Source: Megaustenia siamemsis | Lineage: Eukaryota; Mollusca; Gastropoda; Stylommatophora; Ariophantidae | Assembly (NCBI GenBank): GCA_032433765.1 | Contig: JAVIAB010000159.1 | Span: 55,620,833-55,684,832 of the forward strand | Length of the DNA: 64,000 bases | Reading direction: 5' to 3' | Shown here: one piece after another, positions 21,601-35,205 of the stretch | Numbering within the stretch: the stretch's first letter is position 1 | How the letters are laid out: each line of letters begins with the position of its first letter | Translations under genes and position numbers: made by a program | Notes under the pieces: generated by a model | Told to the model about the DNA's origin: nothing | Databases searched by the model: none | What the model saw: the letters and a program-made list of their open reading frames with translations, nothing else

Positions 21601-22788
21601 CAGTGGCATATTATTTATTCATCTCCTGTCGATGTATTTACTTGTCATAGATAGGTCAGTGGTATTTGATTTATCCTTCTCGTGTCGACATGTTTAACTG
21701 TCATCGATAGGGCAGTGGCATATGATTTATTCTTCTCGTGTCGACGTGTTTACCTGTCATCGATTAATCAGTGGCATATGATTTATTCTTTCCGTGTCTA
21801 AGTGTTTACATGTCGTCGATAGGTCAGTGGCAAATTATTTATTCTTTATCTTTCGACGTGTTTACCTGTCATCGAAAGGTCAGAGCATATGATTTATTCT
21901 TCTCGTGTCGACGTATTTACCTGTCATTGATAGGTCAGTGGGAAATGATTTATTCTTCTCGCGTCGAAGTGTTCACCTGTCATTGATCAGTCAACGGCAC
22001 ATGATTTATTCTTCTTGTGACAACGTGTTTACCTGTCATCGATTGGTCAGTGGCATATGATTTATTCTCCTCGTGTCGACATGTATACCAGTCATCGTTA
22101 GGTCAGTGGCATTTGATTGATTCTTCTCGTGTCGACATGTTTAACTGTCATCGATAGGGCAGTGGCATATGATGTATTCTTCTCGTGTCGACGTGTTTAC
22201 CGGTTATCGATAGGTCAATGGCATATGATTTATTCTTTCCGTGTCCAATTTGTTTATCTGTCGTCGATATGCCAGTGGCATATGATTTATTCTTCTCGTG
22301 TCGACGCGTTTACCTGTCATCGATAGGTCAGTGGCATATGATTTATTCTTCTCGTCTCGACGTGTTTACCTGTCATCGATTAGTCAGTGGCATATGATTT
22401 ATTCTTTCCGTGTCTAAGTGTTTACATGTCGTCGATAGGTCAGTGGCAATTTATTTATTCTTTATCTTTCGACGTGTTTACCTGTCATCGATAGATCAGA
22501 GCATATGATTTATTCTTCTCGTGTCGACGCGTTTACCTGTCATCGATAGGTCAGTGGGGAATGATTTATTCTTCTCGTGTCGACGTATTTACCTGTCATT
22601 GATAGGTCAGTGGGAAATGATTTATTCTTCTCGCGTCGAAGTGTTCACCTGTCATTGATCAGTCAGCGGCACATGATTTATTCTTCTTGTGACGACGTGT
22701 TTACCTGTCATCGATTGGTCAGTGGCATATGATTTATTCTCCTCGTGTCGACATGTATACCAGTCATCGTTAGGTCAGTGGCATTTGA
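18650..22788. repeat. Higher-order repeat copy 1 (4139 bp)
   Basis: First copy, phased on the landmark TTTGATTGATTCTTCTCGTG. It carries G at 19137, T at 19380 and T at 20113, bases that match the older right-flank copies; copies 2-9 carry different bases wherever these sites are present. It contains the internal near-duplicate landmark at 22117. Confidence 0.95.
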
Positions 22789-23460
22789 TTGATTCTTCTC
22801 GTGTCGACATGTTTAACTGTCATCGATAAGGCAGTGGCATATTATGTATTCTTCTCGTGTCGACGTGTTTACCGGTTATCGATAGGTCAATGGCATATGA
22901 TTTATTCTTTCCGTGTCCAATTTGTTTATCTGTCGTCGATATGTCAGTGGCATATGATGTATTCTTCTCGTGTCGACGTGTTTACCTGTCATCGCCAGGT
23001 CAGTGGCATATGATTTATTCTTCTCGTGTCAAAGTGATTACCTGTCATCGATAGGTCAGTGGGAAATTATATATTCTTGTCGATTCGACGTGTTTACCTA
23101 TCATCGATAGCTTTGAGGCATGTTTTATTCATCTCCTTTCGACATGTTTACCTTTCATTGATAGGTCAGTGGGAAATGATTTATTCATCTCGTGACGACA
23201 TGTTTACCTGTCATCGATAGGACAGTGGCATATGATTTACTCTTCTCGTGTCGGCGTGTTTACCTGTCATCGATATGTCACTGGCATAAGATTTATTCTT
23301 CTTGTGTCGACATGTTTACCTGTCATCAGATAGGTAAGTGGGAAATGATTTATTCTTCACGTGTCGACATGTTTACCTGTCATTGATAGGTCAGTGGGAA
23401 ATGATTTATCCTTCTTGCGTCGAAGTGTTTACCTGTCATCGATAGGTCAGTGGCACATGA
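22117..23460. repeat. Internal 672-bp (12-monomer) near-duplication within the higher-order repeat
   Basis: The landmark at 22117 (followed by GATAGGGCAG) recurs 672 bp later at 22789 (followed by GATAAGGCAG), with the next monomers alike. The same pair exists in each full core copy (26256/26928, 30395/31067, 34534/35206, 38673/39345, 42812/43484). It gives two near-identical sites per unit, which can misalign in recombination. Confidence 0.85.
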
Positions 23461-26400
23461 TCTATTCTTCTCGTGTCGGTGTGTTTTTATGTAATCGATA
23501 GGTCAGTGGCATGCGATTAATTTTTCTCGTGTCGACGTGTTTATCTGTCATGGACAGGTCAGTGGCATGTGGTTTATTCATCGCCTGTCGACATATTCAA
23601 CTGTCATCGATAGGTCAGTGGCATATGATTGATTCTTCTCGTGTCGACGTGTTTACGTGTCATCGATAGGTCACTGGGAAATGATTTATTCTTATCGTGT
23701 CGACGTGTTTACCTGTCATCGTATGGTCAGTGGCTTATGATTTATTTTTCTCGTGTCAACGTAATTTCCTGCCATCGATAGGTCAGTGGGAAATGATTTA
23801 TTCTTCTGGTGTCGAGGTGTTTACCTGTCATCTTTAGGTCAGTGGCATATGATTTATTTTTTTCGTTTCGACATGTTTAGCTGTCATTGATAGGTCAGTG
23901 GGAAATGATTTATTCATCTCGCGTCGTCGTGTTTAACTGTCATCGATAGGTCAGTGGCATATGATTTATTCTTATCGTGTCGACGTGTTTACTTATCATC
24001 GATAGGTCAGTGGCATATGATTTACTCTTCTCATGTAGACGTGTTTACCTGCCATCGATAGGCCAGTGGCGTATGATTTATTCTTCTCGTGTCGGCGTGT
24101 TTACCTGTCATCGATAGGTCACTGGCATATGAATTATTCTTCTCGTGTCGACGTGTTTACCTGTCATTGTTAGGTCAGTGGGGAATGATTTATTCTTCTA
24201 TCGTCGTCGTGTTTAACTGTCATCGATAGGTCACTGGCATATGATTCATTGCTCTCGTGTCAACGTGTTAACCTATCATCGATAGGTCAGTGGCATATGA
24301 TTTTTCTTCTCGTGTCAACGTGTTTAATTATCATCGATAGGTCAGTGACATATGATTTATTCATCTTCAGTCGACGTATTTACCTGTCATCGATTGGTCA
24401 GTGGCATATAATTTCTTCTTCTCGTGTCGACGTGTTTACCTTTCATCGATAGGTCAGTGGCATATGATTTATTCTTCCCGGGTTTACGTGTTTACCTGTC
24501 ATCGATAGGTCAGTGGCACATGATTTATTCTTCTCGTGTCGACGTGTTTACCTGTCATCTTTAGGTGAGTGGCATATGATTTATTCTTTTCGTGTCGACA
24601 TGTTTAGGTGTCATTGATTGGTCAGTGGGAAATGATTTATTCATCTGGCGTCGTCGTGTTTAACTGTCATCGATAGGTCAGTGGCATATGATTTACTCTT
24701 ATCGTGTCGACGTTTTTACTTATCCTCGATAGGTCAGTGGCATATGATTTACTCTTCTCGTGTCGACGTGTTTACCTGTCATCGATAGGCCTGTGGCGTA
24801 TGATTTATTCTTCTCGTGTCGACATGTTTAGCTGTCATTGATAGGTCAGTGGGAAATTATTTATTCATCTCCTGGCAACGTATTCACCTGTAATCTTTAG
24901 GTCAGTGGCATATGATACATTGTTCTCGTGTCAACGTGTTTAACTGTGTTCGATAGGTTAGTGGCATATGATTTATTCTGCTCGTGTGAACGTGTTTCTG
25001 TCATCGATAGGTCAGTGGCATATGATTTATTCATCTCCTGTCGACGTATTTACCAGTCATCGATTGGTCAGTGGCATATAATTTCTTCTTCTCGTGTCGA
25101 CGTGTTTACCTGTCATCGATAAGTCAGTGGCATTTTATTTATTCTTCTCGTGTCGAAGTGTTTACCTGTCATCGATAGGTCAGTGGCATATGATTTATTC
25201 ATCTCCTGTCGACGTATTTACCTGTCATCGATTGGTCAGTGGCATATGATTTATTCTTCTCGTGTCGACATGTTTACCTGTCATCGACAGATCAATGGCA
25301 TATGATTTATTCATCTCCTTTCGACGTGTTTACCTGTCATCGATAAGTCAATGGCATTTATTTATTCTTCTCGTGTCGACGTGTTTACCTGTCAATGATA
25401 GGTCAATGGCATATTATTTATTCTGCTCCTGTCGACGTGTTTACCTGTCATGGATAGGTCAGTGGCATACGATTTATTCTTCTCGTGTCGACATGTTTAC
25501 CTGTCATTGATAGGTCAATGGCATATGATTTATTCTTCTCGTGTCGACGTGTTTGTCTGTCATCGATAGGTCAGTGGCATATAATTTATTCTTCTCGTGT
25601 CGACGTGTTTAGCTGTCATCGATAGGTCAGTGGCATATGATTTTTTCTTCCCGTGTTGACGTGTTTACCTGTCATCGAAAGGTTTGTGGCATATGGTTTT
25701 TTCATCTCCTGTCGACATATTTACCTGTCATCGATAGGTCAGTGGCATATTATTTATTCATCTCCTGTCGATGTATTTACTTGTCATAGATAGGTCAGTG
25801 GTATTTGATTTATCCTTCTCGTGTCGACATGTTTAACTGTCATCGATAGGGCAGTGGCATATGATTTATTCTTCTCGTGTCGACGTGTTTACCTGTCATC
25901 GATTAATCAGTGGCATATGATTTATTCTTTCCGTGTCTAAGTGTTTACATGTCGTCGATAGGTCAGTGGCAAATTATTTATTCTTTATCTTTCGACGTGT
26001 TTACCTGTCATCGAAAGGTCAGAGCATATGATTTATTCTTCTCGTGTCGACGTATTTACCTGTCATTGATAGGTCAGTGGGAAATGATTTATTCTTCTCG
26101 CGTCGAAGTGTTCACCTGTCATTGATCAGTCAACGGCACATGATTTATTCTTCTTGTGACAACGTGTTTACCTGTCATCGATTGGTCAGTGGCATATGAT
26201 TTATTCTCCTCGTGTCGACATGTATACCAGTCATCGTTAGGTCAGTGGCATTTGATTGATTCTTCTCGTGTCGACATGTTTAACTGTCATCGATAGGGCA
26301 GTGGCATATGATGTATTCTTCTCGTGTCGACGTGTTTACCGGTTATCGATAGGTCAATGGCATATGATTTATTCTTTCCGTGTCCAATTTGTTTATCTGT

Positions 26401-26927
26401 CGTCGATATGCCAGTGGCATATGATTTATTCTTCTCGTGTCGACGCGTTTACCTGTCATCGATAGGTCAGTGGCATATGATTTATTCTTCTCGTCTCGAC
26501 GTGTTTACCTGTCATCGATTAGTCAGTGGCATATGATTTATTCTTTCCGTGTCTAAGTGTTTACATGTCGTCGATAGGTCAGTGGCAATTTATTTATTCT
26601 TTATCTTTCGACGTGTTTACCTGTCATCGATAGATCAGAGCATATGATTTATTCTTCTCGTGTCGACGCGTTTACCTGTCATCGATAGGTCAGTGGGGAA
26701 TGATTTATTCTTCTCGTGTCGACGTATTTACCTGTCATTGATAGGTCAGTGGGAAATGATTTATTCTTCTCGCGTCGAAGTGTTCACCTGTCATTGATCA
26801 GTCAGCGGCACATGATTTATTCTTCTTGTGACGACGTGTTTACCTGTCATCGATTGGTCAGTGGCATATGATTTATTCTCCTCGTGTTGACATGTATACC
26901 AGTCATCGTTAGGTCAGTGGCATTTGA
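22789..26927. repeat. Higher-order repeat copy 2 (4139 bp)
   Basis: Exact length. Carries derived bases T at 23276, A at 23519 and C at 24252. Private differences seen: C at 23410, and T at 26888 in the last monomers. Confidence 0.95.
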
Positions 26928-29900
26928 TTGATTCTTCTCGTGTCGACATGTTTAACTGTCATCGATAAGGCAGTGGCATATTATGTATTCTTCTCGTGTC
27001 GACGTGTTTACCGGTTATCGATAGGTCAATGGCATATGATTTATTCTTTCCGTGTCCAATTTGTTTATCTGTCGTCGATATGTCAGTGGCATATGATGTA
27101 TTCTTCTCGTGTCGACGTGTTTACCTGTCATCGCCAGGTCAGTGGCATATGATTTATTCTTCTCGTGTCAAAGTGATTACCTGTCATCGATAGGTCAGTG
27201 GGAAATTATATATTCTTGTCGATTCGACGTGTTTACCTATCATCGATAGCTTTGAGGCATGTTTTATTCATCTCCTTTCGACATGTTTACCTTTCATTGA
27301 TAGGTCAGTGGGAAATGATTTATTCATCTCGTGACGACATGTTTACCTGTCATCGATAGGACAGTGGCATATGATTTACTCTTCTCGTGTCGGCGTGTTT
27401 ACCTGTCATCGATATGTCACTGGCATAAGATTTATTCTTCTTGTGTCGACATGTTTACCTGTCATCAGATAGGTAAGTGGGAAATGATTTATTCTTCACG
27501 TGTCGACATGTTTACCTGTCATTGATAGGTCAGTGGGAAATGATTTATTCTTCTTGCGTCGAAGTGTTTACCTGTCATCGATAGGTCAGTGGCACATGAT
27601 CTATTCTTCTCGTGTCGGTGTGTTTTTATGTAATCGATAGGTCAGTGGCATGCGATTAATTTTTCTCGTGTCGACGTGTTTATCTGTCATGGACAGGTCA
27701 GTGGCATGTGGTTTATTCATCGCCTGTCGACATATTCAACTGTCATCGATAGGTCAGTGGCATATGATTGATTCTTCTCGTGTCGACGTGTTTACGTGTC
27801 ATCGATAGGTCACTGGGAAATGATTTATTCTTATCGTGTCGACGTGTTTACCTGTCATCGTATGGTCAGTGGCTTATGATTTATTTTTCTCGTGTCAACG
27901 TAATTTCCTGCCATCGATAGGTCAGTGGGAAATGATTTATTCTTCTGGTGTCGAGGTGTTTACCTGTCATCTTTAGGTCAGTGGCATATGATTTATTTTT
28001 TTCGTTTCGACATGTTTAGCTGTCATTGATAGGTCAGTGGGAAATGATTTATTCATCTCGCGTCGTCGTGTTTAACTGTCATCGATAGGTCAGTGGCATA
28101 TGATTTATTCTTATCGTGTCGACGTGTTTACTTATCATCGATAGGTCAGTGGCATATGATTTACTCTTCTCATGTAGACGTGTTTACCTGCCATCGATAG
28201 GCCAGTGGCGTATGATTTATTCTTCTCGTGTCGGCGTGTTTACCTGTCATCGATAGGTCACTGGCATATGAATTATTCTTCTCGTGTCGACGTGTTTACC
28301 TGTCATTGTTAGGTCAGTGGGGAATGATTTATTCTTCTATCGTCGTCGTGTTTAACTGTCATCGATAGGTCACTGGCATATGATTCATTGCTCTCGTGTC
28401 AACGTGTTAACCTATCATCGATAGGTCAGTGGCATATGATTTTTCTTCTCGTGTCAACGTGTTTAATTATCATCGATAGGTCAGTGACATATGATTTATT
28501 CATCTTCAGTCGACGTATTTACCTGTCATCGATTGGTCAGTGGCATATAATTTCTTCTTCTCGTGTCGACGTGTTTACCTTTCATCGATAGGTCAGTGGC
28601 ATATGATTTATTCTTCCCGGGTTTACGTGTTTACCTGTCATCGATAGGTCAGTGGCACATGATTTATTCTTCTCGTGTCGACGTGTTTACCTGTCATCTT
28701 TAGGTGAGTGGCATATGATTTATTCTTTTCGTGTCGACATGTTTAGGTGTCATTGATTGGTCAGTGGGAAATGATTTATTCATCTGGCGTCGTCGTGTTT
28801 AACTGTCATCGATAGGTCAGTGGCATATGATTTACTCTTATCGTGTCGACGTTTTTACTTATCCTCGATAGGTCAGTGGCATATGATTTACTCTTCTCGT
28901 GTCGACGTGTTTACCTGTCATCGATAGGCCTGTGGCGTATGATTTATTCTTCTCGTGTCGACATGTTTAGCTGTCATTGATAGGTCAGTGGGAAATTATT
29001 TATTCATCTCCTGGCAACGTATTCACCTGTAATCTTTAGGTCAGTGGCATATGATACATTGTTCTCGTGTCAACGTGTTTAACTGTGTTCGATAGGTTAG
29101 TGGCATATGATTTATTCTGCTCGTGTGAACGTGTTTCTGTCATCGATAGGTCAGTGGCATATGATTTATTCATCTCCTGTCGACGTATTTACCAGTCATC
29201 GATTGGTCAGTGGCATATAATTTCTTCTTCTCGTGTCGACGTGTTTACCTGTCATCGATAAGTCAGTGGCATTTTATTTATTCTTCTCGTGTCGAAGTGT
29301 TTACCTGTCATCGATAGGTCAGTGGCATATGATTTATTCATCTCCTGTCGACGTATTTACCTGTCATCGATTGGTCAGTGGCATATGATTTATTCTTCTC
29401 GTGTCGACATGTTTACCTGTCATCGACAGATCAATGGCATATGATTTATTCATCTCCTTTCGACGTGTTTACCTGTCATCGATAAGTCAATGGCATTTAT
29501 TTATTCTTCTCGTGTCGACGTGTTTACCTGTCAATGATAGGTCAATGGCATATTATTTATTCTGCTCCTGTCGACGTGTTTACCTGTCATGGATAGGTCA
29601 GTGGCATACGATTTATTCTTCTCGTGTCGACATGTTTACCTGTCATTGATAGGTCAATGGCATATGATTTATTCTTCTCGTGTCGACGTGTTTGTCTGTC
29701 ATCGATAGGTCAGTGGCATATAATTTATTCTTCTCGTGTCGACGTGTTTAGCTGTCATCGATAGGTCAGTGGCATATGATTTTTTCTTCCCGTGTTGACG
29801 TGTTTACCTGTCATCGAAAGGTTTGTGGCATATGGTTTTTTCATCTCCTGTCGACATATTTACCTGTCATCGATAGGTCAGTGGCATATTATTTATTCAT

Positions 29901-31066
29901 CTCCTGTCGATGTATTTACTTGTCATAGATAGGTCAGTGGTATTTGATTTATCCTTCTCGTGTCGACATGTTTAACTGTCATCGATAGGGCAGTGGCATA
30001 TGATTTATTCTTCTCGTGTCGACGTGTTTACCTGTCATCGATTAATCAGTGGCATATGATTTATTCTTTCCGTGTCTAAGTGTTTACATGTCGTCGATAG
30101 GTCAGTGGCAAATTATTTATTCTTTATCTTTCGACGTGTTTACCTGTCATCGAAAGGTCAGAGCATATGATTTATTCTTCTCGTGTCGACGTATTTACCT
30201 GTCATTGATAGGTCAGTGGGAAATGATTTATTCTTCTCGCGTCGAAGTGTTCACCTGTCATTGATCAGTCAACGGCACATGATTTATTCTTCTTGTGACA
30301 ACGTGTTTACCTGTCATCGATTGGTCAGTGGCATATGATTTATTCTCCTCGTGTCGACATGTATACCAGTCATCGTTAGGTCAGTGGCATTTGATTGATT
30401 CTTCTCGTGTCGACATGTTTAACTGTCATCGATAGGGCAGTGGCATATGATGTATTCTTCTCGTGTCGACGTGTTTACCGGTTATCGATAGGTCAATGGC
30501 ATATGATTTATTCTTTCCGTGTCCAATTTGTTTATCTGTCGTCGATATGCCAGTGGCATATGATTTATTCTTCTCGTGTCGACGCGTTTACCTGTCATCG
30601 ATAGGTCAGTGGCATATGATTTATTCTTCTCGTCTCGACGTGTTTACCTGTCATCGATTAGTCAGTGGCATATGATTTATTCTTTCCGTGTCTAAGTGTT
30701 TACATGTCGTCGATAGGTCAGTGGCAATTTATTTATTCTTTATCTTTCGACGTGTTTACCTGTCATCGATAGATCAGAGCATATGATTTATTCTTCTCGT
30801 GTCGACGCGTTTACCTGTCATCGATAGGTCAGTGGGGAATGATTTATTCTTCTCGTGTCGACGTATTTACCTGTCATTGATAGGTCAGTGGGAAATGATT
30901 TATTCTTCTCGCGTCGAAGTGTTCACCTGTCATTGATCAGTCAGCGGCACATGATTTATTCTTCTTGTGACGACGTGTTTACCTGTCATCGATTGGTCAG
31001 TGGCATATGATTTATTCTCCTCGTGTCGACATGTATACCAGTCATCGTTAGGTCAGTGGCATTTGA
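26928..31066. repeat. Higher-order repeat copy 3 (4139 bp)
   Basis: Exact length; no private base found by eye relative to copies 4-6. Confidence 0.95.
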
Positions 31067-34000
31067 TTGATTCTTCTCGTGTCGACATGTTTAACTGTCA
31101 TCGATAAGGCAGTGGCATATTATGTATTCTTCTCGTGTCGACGTGTTTACCGGTTATCGATAGGTCAATGGCATATGATTTATTCTTTCCGTGTCCAATT
31201 TGTTTATCTGTCGTCGATATGTCAGTGGCATATGATGTATTCTTCTCGTGTCGACGTGTTTACCTGTCATCGCCAGGTCAGTGGCATATGATTTATTCTT
31301 CTCGTGTCAAAGTGATTACCTGTCATCGATAGGTCAGTGGGAAATTATATATTCTTGTCGATTCGACGTGTTTACCTATCATCGATAGCTTTGAGGCATG
31401 TTTTATTCATCTCCTTTCGACATGTTTACCTTTCATTGATAGGTCAGTGGGAAATGATTTATTCATCTCGTGACGACATGTTTACCTGTCATCGATAGGA
31501 CAGTGGCATATGATTTACTCTTCTCGTGTCGGCGTGTTTACCTGTCATCGATATGTCACTGGCATAAGATTTATTCTTCTTGTGTCGACATGTTTACCTG
31601 TCATCAGATAGGTAAGTGGGAAATGATTTATTCTTCACGTGTCGACATGTTTACCTGTCATTGATAGGTCAGTGGGAAATGATTTATTCTTCTTGCGTCG
31701 AAGTGTTTACCTGTCATCGATAGGTCAGTGGCACATGATCTATTCTTCTCGTGTCGGTGTGTTTTTATGTAATCGATAGGTCAGTGGCATGCGATTAATT
31801 TTTCTCGTGTCGACGTGTTTATCTGTCATGGACAGGTCAGTGGCATGTGGTTTATTCATCGCCTGTCGACATATTCAACTGTCATCGATAGGTCAGTGGC
31901 ATATGATTGATTCTTCTCGTGTCGACGTGTTTACGTGTCATCGATAGGTCACTGGGAAATGATTTATTCTTATCGTGTCGACGTGTTTACCTGTCATCGT
32001 ATGGTCAGTGGCTTATGATTTATTTTTCTCGTGTCAACGTAATTTCCTGCCATCGATAGGTCAGTGGGAAATGATTTATTCTTCTGGTGTCGAGGTGTTT
32101 ACCTGTCATCTTTAGGTCAGTGGCATATGATTTATTTTTTTCGTTTCGACATGTTTAGCTGTCATTGATAGGTCAGTGGGAAATGATTTATTCATCTCGC
32201 GTCGTCGTGTTTAACTGTCATCGATAGGTCAGTGGCATATGATTTATTCTTATCGTGTCGACGTGTTTACTTATCATCGATAGGTCAGTGGCATATGATT
32301 TACTCTTCTCATGTAGACGTGTTTACCTGCCATCGATAGGCCAGTGGCGTATGATTTATTCTTCTCGTGTCGGCGTGTTTACCTGTCATCGATAGGTCAC
32401 TGGCATATGAATTATTCTTCTCGTGTCGACGTGTTTACCTGTCATTGTTAGGTCAGTGGGGAATGATTTATTCTTCTATCGTCGTCGTGTTTAACTGTCA
32501 TCGATAGGTCACTGGCATATGATTCATTGCTCTCGTGTCAACGTGTTAACCTATCATCGATAGGTCAGTGGCATATGATTTTTCTTCTCGTGTCAACGTG
32601 TTTAATTATCATCGATAGGTCAGTGACATATGATTTATTCATCTTCAGTCGACGTATTTACCTGTCATCGATTGGTCAGTGGCATATAATTTCTTCTTCT
32701 CGTGTCGACGTGTTTACCTTTCATCGATAGGTCAGTGGCATATGATTTATTCTTCCCGGGTTTACGTGTTTACCTGTCATCGATAGGTCAGTGGCACATG
32801 ATTTATTCTTCTCGTGTCGACGTGTTTACCTGTCATCTTTAGGTGAGTGGCATATGATTTATTCTTTTCGTGTCGACATGTTTAGGTGTCATTGATTGGT
32901 CAGTGGGAAATGATTTATTCATCTGGCGTCGTCGTGTTTAACTGTCATCGATAGGTCAGTGGCATATGATTTACTCTTATCGTGTCGACGTTTTTACTTA
33001 TCCTCGATAGGTCAGTGGCATATGATTTACTCTTCTCGTGTCGACGTGTTTACCTGTCATCGATAGGCCTGTGGCGTATGATTTATTCTTCTCGTGTCGA
33101 CATGTTTAGCTGTCATTGATAGGTCAGTGGGAAATTATTTATTCATCTCCTGGCAACGTATTCACCTGTAATCTTTAGGTCAGTGGCATATGATACATTG
33201 TTCTCGTGTCAACGTGTTTAACTGTGTTCGATAGGTTAGTGGCATATGATTTATTCTGCTCGTGTGAACGTGTTTCTGTCATCGATAGGTCAGTGGCATA
33301 TGATTTATTCATCTCCTGTCGACGTATTTACCAGTCATCGATTGGTCAGTGGCATATAATTTCTTCTTCTCGTGTCGACGTGTTTACCTGTCATCGATAA
33401 GTCAGTGGCATTTTATTTATTCTTCTCGTGTCGAAGTGTTTACCTGTCATCGATAGGTCAGTGGCATATGATTTATTCATCTCCTGTCGACGTATTTACC
33501 TGTCATCGATTGGTCAGTGGCATATGATTTATTCTTCTCGTGTCGACATGTTTACCTGTCATCGACAGATCAATGGCATATGATTTATTCATCTCCTTTC
33601 GACGTGTTTACCTGTCATCGATAAGTCAATGGCATTTATTTATTCTTCTCGTGTCGACGTGTTTACCTGTCAATGATAGGTCAATGGCATATTATTTATT
33701 CTGCTCCTGTCGACGTGTTTACCTGTCATGGATAGGTCAGTGGCATACGATTTATTCTTCTCGTGTCGACATGTTTACCTGTCATTGATAGGTCAATGGC
33801 ATATGATTTATTCTTCTCGTGTCGACGTGTTTGTCTGTCATCGATAGGTCAGTGGCATATAATTTATTCTTCTCGTGTCGACGTGTTTAGCTGTCATCGA
33901 TAGGTCAGTGGCATATGATTTTTTCTTCCCGTGTTGACGTGTTTACCTGTCATCGAAAGGTTTGTGGCATATGGTTTTTTCATCTCCTGTCGACATATTT

Positions 34001-35205
34001 ACCTGTCATCGATAGGTCAGTGGCATATTATTTATTCATCTCCTGTCGATGTATTTACTTGTCATAGATAGGTCAGTGGTATTTGATTTATCCTTCTCGT
34101 GTCGACATGTTTAACTGTCATCGATAGGGCAGTGGCATATGATTTATTCTTCTCGTGTCGACGTGTTTACCTGTCATCGATTAATCAGTGGCATATGATT
34201 TATTCTTTCCGTGTCTAAGTGTTTACATGTCGTCGATAGGTCAGTGGCAAATTATTTATTCTTTATCTTTCGACGTGTTTACCTGTCATCGAAAGGTCAG
34301 AGCATATGATTTATTCTTCTCGTGTCGACGTATTTACCTGTCATTGATAGGTCAGTGGGAAATGATTTATTCTTCTCGCGTCGAAGTGTTCACCTGTCAT
34401 TGATCAGTCAACGGCACATGATTTATTCTTCTTGTGACAACGTGTTTACCTGTCATCGATTGGTCAGTGGCATATGATTTATTCTCCTCGTGTCGACATG
34501 TATACCAGTCATCGTTAGGTCAGTGGCATTTGATTGATTCTTCTCGTGTCGACATGTTTAACTGTCATCGATAGGGCAGTGGCATATGATGTATTCTTCT
34601 CGTGTCGACGTGTTTACCGGTTATCGATAGGTCAATGGCATATGATTTATTCTTTCCGTGTCCAATTTGTTTATCTGTCGTCGATATGCCAGTGGCATAT
34701 GATTTATTCTTCTCGTGTCGACGCGTTTACCTGTCATCGATAGGTCAGTGGCATATGATTTATTCTTCTCGTCTCGACGTGTTTACCTGTCATCGATTAG
34801 TCAGTGGCATATGATTTATTCTTTCCGTGTCTAAGTGTTTACATGTCGTCGATAGGTCAGTGGCAATTTATTTATTCTTTATCTTTCGACGTGTTTACCT
34901 GTCATCGATAGATCAGAGCATATGATTTATTCTTCTCGTGTCGACGCGTTTACCTGTCATCGATAGGTCAGTGGGGAATGATTTATTCTTCTCGTGTCGA
35001 CGTATTTACCTGTCATTGATAGGTCAGTGGGAAATGATTTATTCTTCTCGCGTCGAAGTGTTCACCTGTCATTGATCAGTCAGCGGCACATGATTTATTC
35101 TTCTTGTGACGACGTGTTTACCTGTCATCGATTGGTCAGTGGCATATGATTTATTCTCCTCGTGTCGACATGTATACCAGTCATCGTTAGGTCAGTGGCA
35201 TTTGA
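31067..35205. repeat. Higher-order repeat copy 4 (4139 bp)
   Basis: Exact length; appears identical to copies 3, 5 and 6. Confidence 0.95.
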
